A stretch of DNA of 64,000 nt, from the NCBI RefSeq assembly GCF_001434135.1, contig NZ_AZEB01000004.1:1-64000 (forward strand), read 5' to 3'. Below the pieces are notes generated by a model. The model made no database searches. It was not told where the DNA came from and saw nothing but the letters and a program-made list of their open reading frames with translations. The stretch comes from Lentilactobacillus kisonensis DSM 19906 = JCM 15041 (GTDB taxonomy: Bacteria; Bacillota; Bacilli; Lactobacillales; Lactobacillaceae). Both the position numbers and the translations under genes were made by a program. How positions within the stretch are numbered: the stretch's first letter is position 1; the number at the start of each line of letters is the position of its first letter. Shown here piece after piece: positions 35,478-44,836 of the stretch.

Positions 35478-37100
35478 ATGGTAAAAATTACTGATAATTA
35501 TTTGACAAATAAAAAAGAATTTACGGACGCTGACATCAAGGTTCCTGATTATGATATTAGTACGAAGACGGGGGCAACCCGCTGGGTTCATTTTGGTGGT
35601 GGTAACTTATTTAGAGCTTTCCACGCCGCAATTGCTAACCGATTAATTGAATCAGGAGATCTCGATTCGGGAATTGTCGTTGCTGAAACCCATGATAAGG
35701 GTGTCGTTGACGATGTTTACCGCAAGTTCAATAATCGAATTTTACGGGTAATTACTCATGAAGATGGTAAATTTGAAAAAGAGTTGTTTGCGTCGGTTGC
35801 CGATGCGTTGTTTTTTGATCAGAGCAATCCAGACGGTTGGGGAAAATTATTCAAGATTTTTGAAAACCCAGCCCTTCAATTAGCAACCTTTTCAATCACT
35901 GAAAAGGGTTATAACCTTTGGGACAGCCAAGGCAACCTATTGCCAATGATTGAAGATGACATTAAGAATGGGCCTGAAGCCCCTAAAAACAACATGGCTT
36001 CATTGACTGCTTTAATGTTTGCTCGCTTTAAAGCTGGCAAGTACCCAATGGCATTGCTGAGCACTGATAACTTCTCTCAAAATGGGGAAAAGCTTGAAAA
36101 GAGCGTCTTAACGATTGCGAACGGCTGGGCAGAAAATGGGTTGGTACCATCTGAATTTATCGATTATTTGAAAGATGATAAGGCCGTTAGTTTCCCACTG
36201 TCAATGATTGACCGAATTACGCCCAATCCTTCAGAAGCCGTTTCAGAAAAGCTCAAGGAAGATGGTTTCGACGATTATAAGATCTACCATACACCAGGCC
36301 ACACTAATATTGCCGCATTTACTAATACGGAAGAGGTCCATTACTTAGTGGTTGAAGATGATTTTCCAAATGGCCGGCCAGCATTGGACAAGGCCGGGGT
36401 TATCCTAACTGATCGCGACACCGTTAATGATGCCGACGAAATGAAGGTTACCACTTGCTTAAACCCACTACACACTGCTTTAGCCGTTAACGGGAGCTTA
36501 TTAGGGTTTAATTCGATTGCTAAGGAAGTTAGCGATAAGGATATGCTTAACTTAATCAAGCAAATTGGTTACGTGGAAGGGTTGCCAGTTGTGAAGGATC
36601 CCAAGGTAATTAACCCCAAGACCTTTATCGATCAGTTGGTTAACAAACGTCTCCCTAACCCATACATCCCTGATATGCCGCAACGAATTGCGTCAGATAC
36701 GTCGCAGAAATTGTCAGTCCGTTATGGGGTTACAATTCAACACTATATTGATGATCCTAAGCGTGATCCAAAAGACCTACACTTCATTCCACTCGTTCTG
36801 GCAACTTGGTGCCGTTACTTAATGGCAATTGATGATCAAGGCAACTCATTTGAACCAAGTCCAGATCCATTGCTAGCAGAGCTTCAACCTAAAGTGAGCG
36901 ATATTAGGCTAGGTGAAAAGACCGACGTTCATGCGCACTTGAAAGACATTCTTGCTAACAAGTCAATCTTTGGTCATGACTTATACGAAATTGGCATGGG
37001 CGAAACGGTTGAGAATTACTTTGCGCAACAAATTAGTGGTACTGGTGCCGTTCGTAAGACACTGGAAGACACGTTGTCTAAATACGCACAAATTGTTTAA
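35478..37100 (+). CDS. uxuB: D-mannonate oxidoreductase (fructuronate reductase), mannitol dehydrogenase family
   Basis: 540 residues of the long-chain mannitol dehydrogenase family. It reduces D-fructuronate to D-mannonate with NADH. The N-terminal Rossmann fold shows VHFGGGNLFRAFHAA. DNFSQNGEKLEKSV and MIDRITPNPSEAV are family motifs. The catalytic Lys with Asn and His is in EMKVTTCLNPLHTALAVNG. Substrate is set by context: it heads an operon with uxaC and an epimerase and lies beside a GntR regulator. ATG at 35478 after AGGAGG. A tagaturonate reductase role is the main alternative, but UxaE in the window makes fructuronate the common intermediate. Confidence 0.87.
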   Translation: MVKITDNYLTNKKEFTDADIKVPDYDISTKTGATRWVHFGGGNLFRAFHAAIANRLIESGDLDSGIVVAETHDKGVVDDVYRKFNNRILRVITHEDGKFEKELFASVADALFFDQSNPDGWGKLFKIFENPALQLATFSITEKGYNLWDSQGNLLPMIEDDIKNGPEAPKNNMASLTALMFARFKAGKYPMALLSTDNFSQNGEKLEKSVLTIANGWAENGLVPSEFIDYLKDDKAVSFPLSMIDRITPNPSEAVSEKLKEDGFDDYKIYHTPGHTNIAAFTNTEEVHYLVVEDDFPNGRPALDKAGVILTDRDTVNDADEMKVTTCLNPLHTALAVNGSLLGFNSIAKEVSDKDMLNLIKQIGYVEGLPVVKDPKVINPKTFIDQLVNKRLPNPYIPDMPQRIASDTSQKLSVRYGVTIQHYIDDPKRDPKDLHFIPLVLATWCRYLMAIDDQGNSFEPSPDPLLAELQPKVSDIRLGEKTDVHAHLKDILANKSIFGHDLYEIGMGETVENYFAQQISGTGAVRKTLEDTLSKYAQIV

Positions 37101-37130
37101 TGAATACACTTCTAAGAGGAGACTTTATTG

Positions 37131-38555
37131 ATGACTTTACTAAATGATGATTTCTTATTAACCACGCCAATGGCAAAAAAATTGTTCCACGATCACGCTT
37201 CAAAAATGCCAATTATCGATTACCATTGTCACTTGGATCCTAAGGAAATTTATGACAACCGCAACTACGACAACATTACCCGAATTTGGGTAAATGATGG
37301 TAGTGTTGGTGACCATTATAAATGGCGCCTAATGCGGGCGAACGGAGTGCCTGAAGACCTGATTACGGGTGATGGCGATGATTACGAGAAGTTTATTGCC
37401 TGGGCCGGAACCATCGAAAAATCACTGGGAAATCCACTGTATGAGTGGACCCACTTGGAATTAAAGCGTTTCTTTGGTATTGATGACGTCTTTAATAAAA
37501 AGTCAGCTCCCGATATTTGGAAGAAAGCCAATGAGATGTTGGCAACTGACGATTTCAAGCCACGCAACCTCATCAAACGGATGAACGTTAAAGCAGTTTG
37601 CACGACTGATGACCCAGCATCTGACTTGAAGTATCACAAGTTATTGAAGAAAGAAGAGGCTGACAACGGCTTCAAAGTATTGCCAGCAATGCGTCCAGAT
37701 AAGGCTTTGCATTTAACTGATACTACATTTGGCGAATATTTGGATCGATTGTCAGCTGTTTCTGGCGTTCAGATTGATTCTTTCAAGCATTTAATGGCGG
37801 CCTTACGGCAACGGTTTGAATACTTTAACAGTGTTGGTGGCCGACTATCTGACCATGGCTTGAATTTCTTTAGATTTGAAAAGGCTAGTGACGATGAATT
37901 AAACGATATCATTGAGCGTGCCTGTGATAACAAACCATTATCCACGTCAGACATTGATAAGTATCAAACGATGTTGGTTGAAGGTTTGATGAAATTGAAC
38001 AAGGAATTCAATTGGACCATGCAATTCCACATGAACGTTACGCGAAATGCCAACAAGCCAATGTTTAAGAGCTTCGGTCCCGATGGTGGCTTTGATTCTA
38101 TGGGAACCCAACCAGATATCGCGCAAGAATTCATGAAGTTATTAATTGATATGCAAACTGAAAACGAAATTCCACGCACCATTCTTTATTCATTGAACCC
38201 TAATGACTGGATGGAATTAGCGACCGGAATGGGTGATTTCCAACAAGACGGTGTTCAAAAATTACAACTTGGCGCTGCTTGGTGGTTCAATGATACCTTT
38301 GATGGCATGAAACGTCAGTTGACGATTATGGCTGAACAGAGCTTGCTACCTAACTTTGTTGGGATGCTAACTGATTCTCGAAGCTTCCTATCATATCCCC
38401 GCCATGAATACTTCCGCCGGGTACTTTGCAACGTTATTGGCGAATGGGTTGAGCGTGGTCAGGCACCTGATGATGAAGACTACCTGGGCCAAATTGTTGA
38501 GGACATCTCTTACAACAATGCCTATAATCAATTTGGATTCTTCAATAAGGACTAG
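37131..38555 (+). CDS. uxaC: Glucuronate/galacturonate isomerase (first copy)
   Basis: 474 residues, the usual UxaC length. It converts D-glucuronate to D-fructuronate and D-galacturonate to D-tagaturonate in the cytosol. The amidohydrolase-like site begins with H32 and H34 in [35 protein letters not shown] and [18 protein letters not shown] are UxaC signatures. AAGAGGAG precedes the ATG at 37131, 30 bp after uxuB, so the two are co-transcribed. A second copy with about the same length and the same signatures lies at 56.5 kb in a different operon; this one is more likely tied to glucuronate from UidA. Confidence 0.95.
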   Translation: MTLLNDDFLLTTPMAKKLFHDHASKMPIIDYHCHLDPKEIYDNRNYDNITRIWVNDGSVGDHYKWRLMRANGVPEDLITGDGDDYEKFIAWAGTIEKSLGNPLYEWTHLELKRFFGIDDVFNKKSAPDIWKKANEMLATDDFKPRNLIKRMNVKAVCTTDDPASDLKYHKLLKKEEADNGFKVLPAMRPDKALHLTDTTFGEYLDRLSAVSGVQIDSFKHLMAALRQRFEYFNSVGGRLSDHGLNFFRFEKASDDELNDIIERACDNKPLSTSDIDKYQTMLVEGLMKLNKEFNWTMQFHMNVTRNANKPMFKSFGPDGGFDSMGTQPDIAQEFMKLLIDMQTENEIPRTILYSLNPNDWMELATGMGDFQQDGVQKLQLGAAWWFNDTFDGMKRQLTIMAEQSLLPNFVGMLTDSRSFLSYPRHEYFRRVLCNVIGEWVERGQAPDDEDYLGQIVEDISYNNAYNQFGFFNKD

Positions 38556-38578
38556 CTTTCAGAAGAGGAGTATCTACG

Positions 38579-39460
38579 ATGCAAAAAATTGAAAATGCTC
38601 ATTTTAGTGTGGAAATTGACGAACACGGGTGCCAATTGACTCATCTGATTAATAAGAGTGGTCACTTTGATTATATTTGGAATAATGATTTGTGGCCAAA
38701 GCACGCACCAATTTTGTTTCCAGCAATTGGCCGTTCAAATGACGATGCTTATTTGATTAATGGTCACAAGTACGAAATGCCTCAGCACGGGTTTGTTGCT
38801 GATTTCGACTTTGACGTCACTGATAAAAAAGGTGATCAGGTGACGTTGTCGTTAAAATCAAACGAGGCAACCAAGAACTATTATCCGTTTGATTTTGAAT
38901 TTAGTGTTACCTTCACTTTAACGGATGCAGGTTTAGACGTTGTGTTTGCCGTTCAAAACAATGGCAATAGCGATCTCTCGTACTCACTGGGTTATCATCC
39001 AGCCTTCAATGTGCCAATAGATGGCGAAGGTTCTTTTGATGACTATCGATTAGATTTGGAACCAGCGCAAGATTCACTGAGTACCTATGAAATTGTTAAG
39101 AAGCCAAATCCTTATCGCTCTGGTAAGCTTGAAAAGCTGCCTAACTATCATAATGGGATCGTTGAATTGGATCACGACATGTTTGCTAAAGGGTTACTGA
39201 TTATTAAGAATACCGGGATCAAGACGGTTAAGCTCTATTCAAAGGTGACAAAACATGCAGTTACGGTGGATGTTGCTGATTTTGATCATGTAACCTTGTG
39301 GACTAAGGAGGGCGCCAACGCACCGTTCTTATGTATTGAACCATTTAACGGGTTGCCTGATGTCTATGGTGATTTAGTTGAATTGCAATCAAAGGAAGGT
39401 AACCATCACCTTGCTGCCAATGATTCTAAGAGTTATCACGTTAACCTTAAGTTACAATAA
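38579..39460 (+). CDS. Aldose 1-epimerase family protein (LacX-like)
   Basis: 293 residues of the galactose-mutarotase fold. APILFPAIGRSNDD, SYSLGYHPAFNVP (His base) and CIEPFNGLPD (Glu) mark the active site of the LacX branch. It should interconvert alpha and beta anomers of a free sugar. As third gene of the uxuB-uxaC operon, 23 bp after uxaC with AGAGGAG before its ATG, it probably acts on a hexuronate released by glycoside cleavage (inference). Confidence 0.85.
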   Translation: MQKIENAHFSVEIDEHGCQLTHLINKSGHFDYIWNNDLWPKHAPILFPAIGRSNDDAYLINGHKYEMPQHGFVADFDFDVTDKKGDQVTLSLKSNEATKNYYPFDFEFSVTFTLTDAGLDVVFAVQNNGNSDLSYSLGYHPAFNVPIDGEGSFDDYRLDLEPAQDSLSTYEIVKKPNPYRSGKLEKLPNYHNGIVELDHDMFAKGLLIIKNTGIKTVKLYSKVTKHAVTVDVADFDHVTLWTKEGANAPFLCIEPFNGLPDVYGDLVELQSKEGNHHLAANDSKSYHVNLKLQ

Positions 39461-39525
39461 GCGCGTTTTAAAGAGATTGGAATAATAGGGGCTTCTCGCC
39501 AGTTATCCTTACCTCATCCAGCGTG

Positions 39526-39567
39526 CAAAAAAGCAACCATTCCAGATTTGGGATGGTTGCTTTTTTG
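39526..39567. terminator. Terminator of the uxuB operon
   Basis: AAAAAAGCAACCAT pairs with ATGGTTGCTTTTTT, with a long T-run. Confidence 0.9.
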
Positions 39568-39666
39568 GTACATTGGGAAATGGATTGGCGGGTACAGCCT
39601 TAGGCACATCATAATAATTTTCTACTGTAAAGAATGCAGAATCGCCTTAACTGATTGGACAATAAA

Positions 39667-39714
39667 GCGGTAGGAATCGAAATTGAGGGTTACCAGTCCG
39701 AACTTCCTACCGCC
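39667..39714 (-). terminator. Hairpin after the first GPH gene
   Basis: GCGGTAGGAA and TTCCTACCGC flank a 27-nt loop just downstream of the minus-strand symporter gene. The T-run is poor, so this is a weak terminator at best. Confidence 0.5.
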
Positions 39715-39742
39715 AATAGATTAAAGCTAAAGATTAAATAGC

Positions 39743-41188
39743 TTATTTATTTGTTGAATCTGAATTGTCTGTCTTTTCTTCTTCCTCAGTGTTCTCCATA
39801 TGGATTCTCCGAAGGGTGGCCGCATTCTCAAGCACTTTCTTCTTACTCAATGGGTAGAAGAAGAACAGAATAATGGCATCTAGTGTTAAACAAACGGTTG
39901 GAACACCAGTTGCTAGTTCATAAATCCGGTTAACAACGGCTGTGGTTTGCTGAACGCCACCGCTGGTTGATGAAACGTAGCCGATGAAGGTTAACATGAA
40001 GCCACCGAAACCACCGGCAATGGCCTGGGCAACTTTACGAGCAAAAGAATTAACCCCATAGACTATCCCGTCTTCACGGACGCCGGTAATCACTTCATGA
40101 TTATCGATAACATCGGTAATAAATGCCCAAATCATTAAGTTGAAGACACCGGCTCCTAATGACCCTAATACCAGCATAATTAAGTAAAATTCAACGCTGT
40201 GGGTGTGGGAAACAAGCAGAATGCCATACATGATGGCTCCAAATATCAAGGCAGTGACAGAAGCTTCTTTTCGGCCAAATCGGCGGGTCATCCAGTTACT
40301 AAAGGGCGCTAATAGGAGGACGGTGGCGAAATTGACAATCAAAGCTAGTGACATGGCTGCTTTGTTTTGGAAGTAGTCGTTAAATAGATACGAAATTAGG
40401 GTTCCAGATAGGTTTTGGAAAATAACCAAGATGAGGTCAGCAAGAACTAGGATTAGCAAAGCCCGGTTTTCAAGCATTCCCTTTACCAAACGACCCATTG
40501 GGACTTTTTCACTTTTTTCAGTTCGTACCCGTTCAGTTGTTAAATGAGTTGTTAATTCATAACAGATGTAGCCAAGAATTGCACAAGCAACAACCACCCA
40601 GAAGAATCGGTTACCAGAGATTTTTTGAGTGGCACCAATATACATAAACATTGGAATGATATAGCTGGTAATGGCACTACCTAACGCAGACCCCATTGCC
40701 CGGAACGTTGAAAGCGATGTTTTGTCGTTAGGGTCACTACTGATAGCAGAAGCCATTGAGCCATAAGGAATATTAACGGATGAGTAAAAGATCCCCCATG
40801 CTAGGTAGGTAATGAAGACGTAGGTCAGTCGTAATGGCATTCCCCAAGTCTTAACGATTGGAACAAAGAGCAGTACCAGTGAAATCAGCAGTGGATACTT
40901 CATGCGAACCATCCACGGTTTGAAACGGCCGCTCTTATGAAGTTTACTGTTATCAACTAGCCGGCCAACTGTTATATCAGCGAAGGCATCCACAAAACGC
41001 GCAATAATGAATAGTGTCCCAACTTGCGCGCCGGTTAGGCCAAGCACGTTGGTGTAAAAGATCATCAGGAATGAGTTAACAACGTTAAATGAAAAGTTGT
41101 TACCAATGTCACCAAACATATAGCCAATCTTATCTTTAATATTAAATGGATGGCTATCTATAAAAACGGTTTTTTGAGTCTTATCCAA
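39743..41188 (-). CDS. GPH-family glycoside/hexuronide:cation symporter (copy 1)
   Basis: 481 residues with 12 membrane helices. The GPH (glycoside-pentoside-hexuronide) opening is DKIGYMFGDIGNNFSFNVVN, followed by RFVDAFADITVGRLVDNSK and VNIPYGSMASAIS, all family signatures. It should import hexuronides or hexuronates with H+ or Na+. The chosen start is a TTG (41186-41188, LDKTQKT) after AGAGGA, because the paralogue at 46 kb begins identically; no good ATG exists. The leader of about 410 nt holds three hairpin repeats. Operator and cre lie at the promoter, placing it in the uronate regulon. Confidence 0.87.
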   Translation of the reverse strand: MDKTQKTVFIDSHPFNIKDKIGYMFGDIGNNFSFNVVNSFLMIFYTNVLGLTGAQVGTLFIIARFVDAFADITVGRLVDNSKLHKSGRFKPWMVRMKYPLLISLVLLFVPIVKTWGMPLRLTYVFITYLAWGIFYSSVNIPYGSMASAISSDPNDKTSLSTFRAMGSALGSAITSYIIPMFMYIGATQKISGNRFFWVVVACAILGYICYELTTHLTTERVRTEKSEKVPMGRLVKGMLENRALLILVLADLILVIFQNLSGTLISYLFNDYFQNKAAMSLALIVNFATVLLLAPFSNWMTRRFGRKEASVTALIFGAIMYGILLVSHTHSVEFYLIMLVLGSLGAGVFNLMIWAFITDVIDNHEVITGVREDGIVYGVNSFARKVAQAIAGGFGGFMLTFIGYVSSTSGGVQQTTAVVNRIYELATGVPTVCLTLDAIILFFFYPLSKKKVLENAATLRRIHMENTEEEEKTDNSDSTNK

Positions 41189-41310
41189 AATGGCCACTTC
41201 CTCTAAAATAAATATCGTCAATAATCGAATAATTTCAACAACAAAAAAATGAATAAAAACCGGAATGGTCGAGCAAAAAAATGATTAAGGCATGGCGAAT
41301 CCCTCCTAAG

Positions 41311-41435
41311 TAAGTGAGCGGAGCAAAGCGGTTAGAAACTGGAACATAAGTTTCCTCTGGCAGAAATCCCTGGTTTTGGGGGATTTTTGCCAGAGGTGCT
41401 TATGTGGAAGTTTCTGCTTTGCGCAGCTGTCCTAA
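41311..41435 (-). repeat. Hairpin repeat copy R9 (in GPH leader)
   Basis: TAAGTGAGCGGAGCAAAGC begins it and GCAGCTGTCCTAA ends it. The arms CCTCTGGCAGAAATCCC and GGGGATTTTTGCCAGAGG flank the TGGTTTTG loop; GAAAC pairs with GTTTC. Confidence 0.85.
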
Positions 41436-41439
41436 AAAC

Positions 41440-41561
41440 AAGTGAGCGGATCCAGGCGATTAGCAATCGGAGTGTAAGTCTCCTCCGGCGGAAATTCCCG
41501 GTTTTGGAATTTTTGCTGGAGGTGCTTACGCGCAGATTGCTGCCTGGAGGAGATGTCCTAA
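41440..41561 (-). repeat. Hairpin repeat copy R10 (in GPH leader)
   Basis: The arms are TCCTCCGGCGGAAATTCC and GGAATTTTTGCTGGAGG, with outer pair CCAGGCGATTAGCAATC and GATTGCTGCCTGG, where R9 has CAAAGC and GCTTTG. It lies 4 bp from R9. Confidence 0.85.
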
Positions 41562-41600
41562 GGTAAGCGAGCAGGACTCTGCTTTGCACAGATATCCTAA
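41562..41600 (-). repeat. Deletion derivative of the hairpin repeat (copy R11)
   Basis: Only the ends remain: TAAGCGAGCAGGAC joined to TCTGCTTTGCACAGATATCC. The variable hairpin is gone, as in R4. It touches the operator of the GPH promoter. Confidence 0.7.
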
Positions 41601-41649
41601 CTGATACATCAGTCAAAAAGAGAATACCATGTTCTGTTAGCGCTTTCAA
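41600..41649 (-). promoter_or_regulatory. Promoter of the first GPH gene with cre and operator O4
   Basis: On the minus strand TTGAAA (41644-41649), 17 bp, TATTCT (41621-41626). A cre box TTGAAAGCGCTAACAG (41634-41649) covers the -35, and ACTGATACATCAGT (41600-41613, plus-strand reading) lies at the expected start site. Confidence 0.75.
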
Positions 41650-41785
41650 CTATTTGTGCGAATTAAATTTTTGTAAACTTTGCAGTTGAGAAAAATACCG
41701 AACAATCATTGGTATATGGACAATAGTAAACCCTTAAGCCAATAAGAGAATTGGCATAGAATAGCATGATGGTTATTTTAAAATA

Positions 41786-41824
41786 AGAAAAAAGTTCGAG
41801 CATAAAAGGACTAACTCGAACTTT
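41786..41824 (-). terminator. Terminator of the XRE regulator gene
   Basis: AAAGTTCGAG and CTCGAACTTT pair; on the minus strand the stem is followed by TTTTTTCTTATTTT. Confidence 0.8.
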
Positions 41825-41856
41825 GACCATCAGATATGAAATTTAAATAGAAAAAC

Positions 41857-42723
41857 TCAACGGCTTATATTATTACTGTGACTGAATAATTGGATTTTAT
41901 CGAGAAGATTTTGATTGTGGTTGAAGCGGGCAAATGCCTCGGCATCTCTCAGTAAGGCAGTGACCTCAGAGGTGGCGCCCTTATCTGTGAAAATATTCAG
42001 GGCTAACTGGAATTGGGCTCTAGCGACGTAAAAAGTTACATGGCGATTGGAACTTAGATGAATTAAAGAAGTTAGGAGCGAGTCACTTGTCTTAAGATCT
42101 TTGATTAAGGCATAGAAGCTACCAGTATAAAAGAGCATTGTTAATGTTTTCCAGACATCAGCTACGTCATCGGTGGGATGCTCAGCGAGCTGTTTAGGCA
42201 TTTTAGCAAAATAAAATTGGGCTTTGTCAAGATTTTTAACTTGCTGGTAGGCGATTCCTAAGCCAACGTAAGCAAGTTGTGAATAAATGGTATTGTGAGG
42301 TTCATCGTAGCCATTTAGGATTTGGTCAAAACAGAAAACAGCTTCATCAGTGCCTTGATTACTGAGGGCTAATCCGTAACCCTTAATAATGAGATACGTC
42401 ATTTTGGTTGTATCGTTTATGATTGTTTCAAAATTAATTGATTGTAAGATCGCAATGGCCTCATCGTATTCAGTCGTGATGAGATCAAATTCTGCCGTTT
42501 GCAGTCGGTGTTGGACCTCGGAATCGGTATCAATTGGATTGGGAAAAATTTCACTTATTGAGATTCCTAATCGCTGACAGAGTTGAGAAAGAATCTTAGT
42601 AGAAATCATTTTACCGTTATTTTCAAATTTACTAATGGTTGCCTGCGTACAGATCCCTTTAGCTAGATCGCTCTGCGAATAGCCAAGTTCTTTTCGGCGT
42701 TCAACAAATCTTGTGATATTCAT
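41857..42723 (-). CDS. XRE-family regulator with TPR-like C-terminal region (Rgg/PlcR-type architecture)
   Basis: 288 residues. Residues 1-60 are a lambda-repressor-type helix-turn-helix (RFVERRKELGYSQSDLAKGI, ATISKFENNGK). The rest is helical with TPR-like repeats (AFSQLAYVGLGIAYQ-like pattern, LDKAQFYFAKMP), as in peptide-sensing RRNPP regulators, but no peptide gene was found beside it. It is divergent from the acyl-CoA dehydrogenase-etf operon, with only 194 bp between the starts, so it probably controls that operon. Direct repeats at that promoter are candidate binding sites. GGGAGAA precedes the ATG. Confidence 0.82.
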   Translation of the reverse strand: MNITRFVERRKELGYSQSDLAKGICTQATISKFENNGKMISTKILSQLCQRLGISISEIFPNPIDTDSEVQHRLQTAEFDLITTEYDEAIAILQSINFETIINDTTKMTYLIIKGYGLALSNQGTDEAVFCFDQILNGYDEPHNTIYSQLAYVGLGIAYQQVKNLDKAQFYFAKMPKQLAEHPTDDVADVWKTLTMLFYTGSFYALIKDLKTSDSLLTSLIHLSSNRHVTFYVARAQFQLALNIFTDKGATSEVTALLRDAEAFARFNHNQNLLDKIQLFSHSNNISR

Positions 42724-42834
42724 GACGATTCTCCCTTTTTTGAGTGGGTGTTATGGACCTAACCGGTAAGTTGCCGTGATAGATTGAAAATGACTACTCT
42801 CATACATAATATCTGAAAATATAATAATTTCAAC

Positions 42835-42883
42835 TTTGAATGTATTGACATTTGGAATATTTAATTATATAGTTTTGGAATAT
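42835..42883 (+). promoter_or_regulatory. Promoter of the acyl-CoA dehydrogenase-etf operon with direct repeats
   Basis: TTGACA (42845-42850), 17 bp, TATAGT (42868-42873). TTTGGAATAT occurs twice, at 42851-42860 and 42874-42883, 23 bp apart on the same face of the helix. A weaker third copy, TTTGAATGT, is at 42835-42843. These could bind the divergent XRE regulator. Confidence 0.6.
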
Positions 42884-42917
42884 AAGGGATTGTGAAAAAA
42901 TACACAGGAGGAAAGAT

Positions 42918-44036
42918 ATGACAGTCATTGAAGATCAGAACCGGATGCTTATTCAAATGGTTAAGGAATTTACCGCTAACGAGTTGGCACCGCTTGACAT
43001 GGAAATTGATCAAAAGGGTGATTACCCCGCGGGACTCTTTCAAAGGGTTATTGATAATGGCCTACTTAAGATTACGTTACCCAGCCAATATGGTGGCGCT
43101 GGCTTTGACTATACGGCCGCTGCTGACGCGTTGAACAAAATGGCAATTGGGAATGCGAGTATGGCCGTGACGCTGGAAGGTCATTTTAAGACAATTGAAC
43201 AGTTTACTAAATATGGGCAACCATCGTTAAATGATAAGTATCTTCCGAGTGCCGGTCACCGAATCTTTGCGTTTTCAATGACTGAACCTTCTGGTGGTTC
43301 AAATCCAAAGGGCATCTCAACTCGTGCCGTTAAACAGGGAGATAATTGGGTCATTACCGGCGATAAAATTATGATTACTAATGGCGGATTGGCTGAAGTT
43401 TACTGTATTTTATCAAAGACTGAGGATGACCAAATGGCGGTATTCGTTGTTGATAAGGATATGCCCGGTTTCCAATTTGGCAAACGCGAAGATTTCATTG
43501 GGCTGCGAGGGACGCCAGTTGGTGAAGTGGTTCTTGATCATGTTGTGGTACCGGCAGATCATTTACTAGGAAAAGTTGGTCAGGGCCTTGAAATTGGTGA
43601 TAACGCGCATGCCGACGCTCGGGTACTAATGGGCGCAATTCTTGCAGGAATTATCGAACACGAACTTGGGATTGCCATTAATTATTCCAAAGAACGAAAG
43701 GCATTAACGACACCGCTCTACCAACTGCAGGTTATCCAAGAGAAAATCGCTGATATTGCAATTGCGCGCCAGAACACCAGGGCGCTTTACCAAAAAGGGG
43801 CACAACAAAAAGTGGCTAATCAGCTTTATGCCGAAACCGCGGCGATGGCTAAATCATATGGCAGCCGGGCAGCAGTTCGATCTGGCGATGAAGCCCTTCA
43901 AGTTCTAGGCGGCTACGGCTATAGTCGCGAGTATCCGGTAGAACATTTAATTCGGGATGCCCGGGCCATGGAACTTGCTGAGGGAACCATTGAAAAAATG
44001 AATTTAGAAATTACCAATGCCGAAATCGCAAAGTAG
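42918..44036 (+). CDS. Acyl-CoA dehydrogenase family flavoprotein
   Basis: 372 residues with the full acyl-CoA dehydrogenase fold. SMTEPSGGSNPKG stands at the first signature (LTEPxAGSD). GGYGYSREYPVEHLIRDARA is the second, and the catalytic Glu is E355 in ELAEGTIEKM. It uses FAD and exchanges electrons with the EtfAB pair encoded directly downstream, oxidising a saturated acyl-CoA or, in a fermenting organism, more likely reducing an enoyl-CoA. No CoA ligase, transferase or beta-oxidation gene is in the window, so the substrate is open. GGAGGAAAG before the ATG. Such operons are uncommon in lactobacilli. Confidence 0.88.
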   Translation: MTVIEDQNRMLIQMVKEFTANELAPLDMEIDQKGDYPAGLFQRVIDNGLLKITLPSQYGGAGFDYTAAADALNKMAIGNASMAVTLEGHFKTIEQFTKYGQPSLNDKYLPSAGHRIFAFSMTEPSGGSNPKGISTRAVKQGDNWVITGDKIMITNGGLAEVYCILSKTEDDQMAVFVVDKDMPGFQFGKREDFIGLRGTPVGEVVLDHVVVPADHLLGKVGQGLEIGDNAHADARVLMGAILAGIIEHELGIAINYSKERKALTTPLYQLQVIQEKIADIAIARQNTRALYQKGAQQKVANQLYAETAAMAKSYGSRAAVRSGDEALQVLGGYGYSREYPVEHLIRDARAMELAEGTIEKMNLEITNAEIAK

Positions 44037-44048
44037 GGGGTTATCAAA

Positions 44049-44822
44049 ATGAAAATTGTTGTTGGAATTAAACAGGTACCACAAGCTGATTCAGTCAAGA
44101 TTGATCCCCAAACGAATAATTTAATCAGATCCGGAATTCAAGGGGTTATCAATCCGTTTGATAAGAATGCAATTGAGGCGGCTTTGCGGTTGAGGGCGCA
44201 AGCAGGTGGTGAAGTGATTCTGCTTAGCATGGGACCCGATAGTTACGTGACCTCTTTGCGCGATGGCCTTGCTATGGACGCGGATCAGGCTGTTCTTGTT
44301 AGTTCCCGCGCACTTGGTGGGGCCGATACGTTGGCAACTGGCTACACGTTGGCAAAAGCCATTGAAGCGATTGGCGATGTTGACTTAGTCCTATTGGGCC
44401 GGCAATCAGTTGATGCCGATACCGGTCAAGTTGGCCCAATCGTGGCGGCGTATTTGGGATTGCCACAGGTCACGTTTGCCGAATCAATTAGTCTGGAATC
44501 AGCGAATACAATTATTGCAAAGCGTCAGCTGGATACGGTTATTCAGGACATTAAGGTCACAACGCCAGCGGTTATCACGGTAAGAAGCGAGCTTAATCGG
44601 CCCCGTTACGAAACACCAGTTAACATCAAACAAAGCTTCGACAAAGCAGTTACCGTTTGGTCAGAAACCGACCTTAACCTGGATCCTGAACAAATTGGCC
44701 AGGCTGGGTCACCAACCAAGGTTACGAGCGTTTATGCGCCGGAGAAAAAGGGGCGGCAAACAACGACTTTGCCTACGGACCCCACTCAAGCTGTAGTGGA
44801 ATTACTTAATAAGTTAAACTGA
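44049..44822 (+). CDS. etfB: Electron transfer flavoprotein beta subunit
   Basis: 257 residues. It starts MKIVVGIKQVPQADSVKID and has VINPFDKNAIEAALRLR and LLGRQSVDADTGQVGP, the AMP/FAD-binding signature of EtfB/FixA. With EtfA it carries electrons between the acyl-CoA dehydrogenase and a redox partner. It starts 12 bp after the dehydrogenase gene, with GGGGG before the ATG, and its TGA touches the etfA frame. Whether the complex is bifurcating cannot be decided by eye. Confidence 0.93.
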   Translation: MKIVVGIKQVPQADSVKIDPQTNNLIRSGIQGVINPFDKNAIEAALRLRAQAGGEVILLSMGPDSYVTSLRDGLAMDADQAVLVSSRALGGADTLATGYTLAKAIEAIGDVDLVLLGRQSVDADTGQVGPIVAAYLGLPQVTFAESISLESANTIIAKRQLDTVIQDIKVTTPAVITVRSELNRPRYETPVNIKQSFDKAVTVWSETDLNLDPEQIGQAGSPTKVTSVYAPEKKGRQTTTLPTDPTQAVVELLNKLN

Positions 44823-44836
44823 TGGGAGTGAAAATA

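Noticed and set aside
41332-41649. Minus-strand open frame of 105 codons
   Set aside because: It runs entirely through hairpin repeats R9-R11 and the GPH promoter region; the product is low-complexity and repeats itself.
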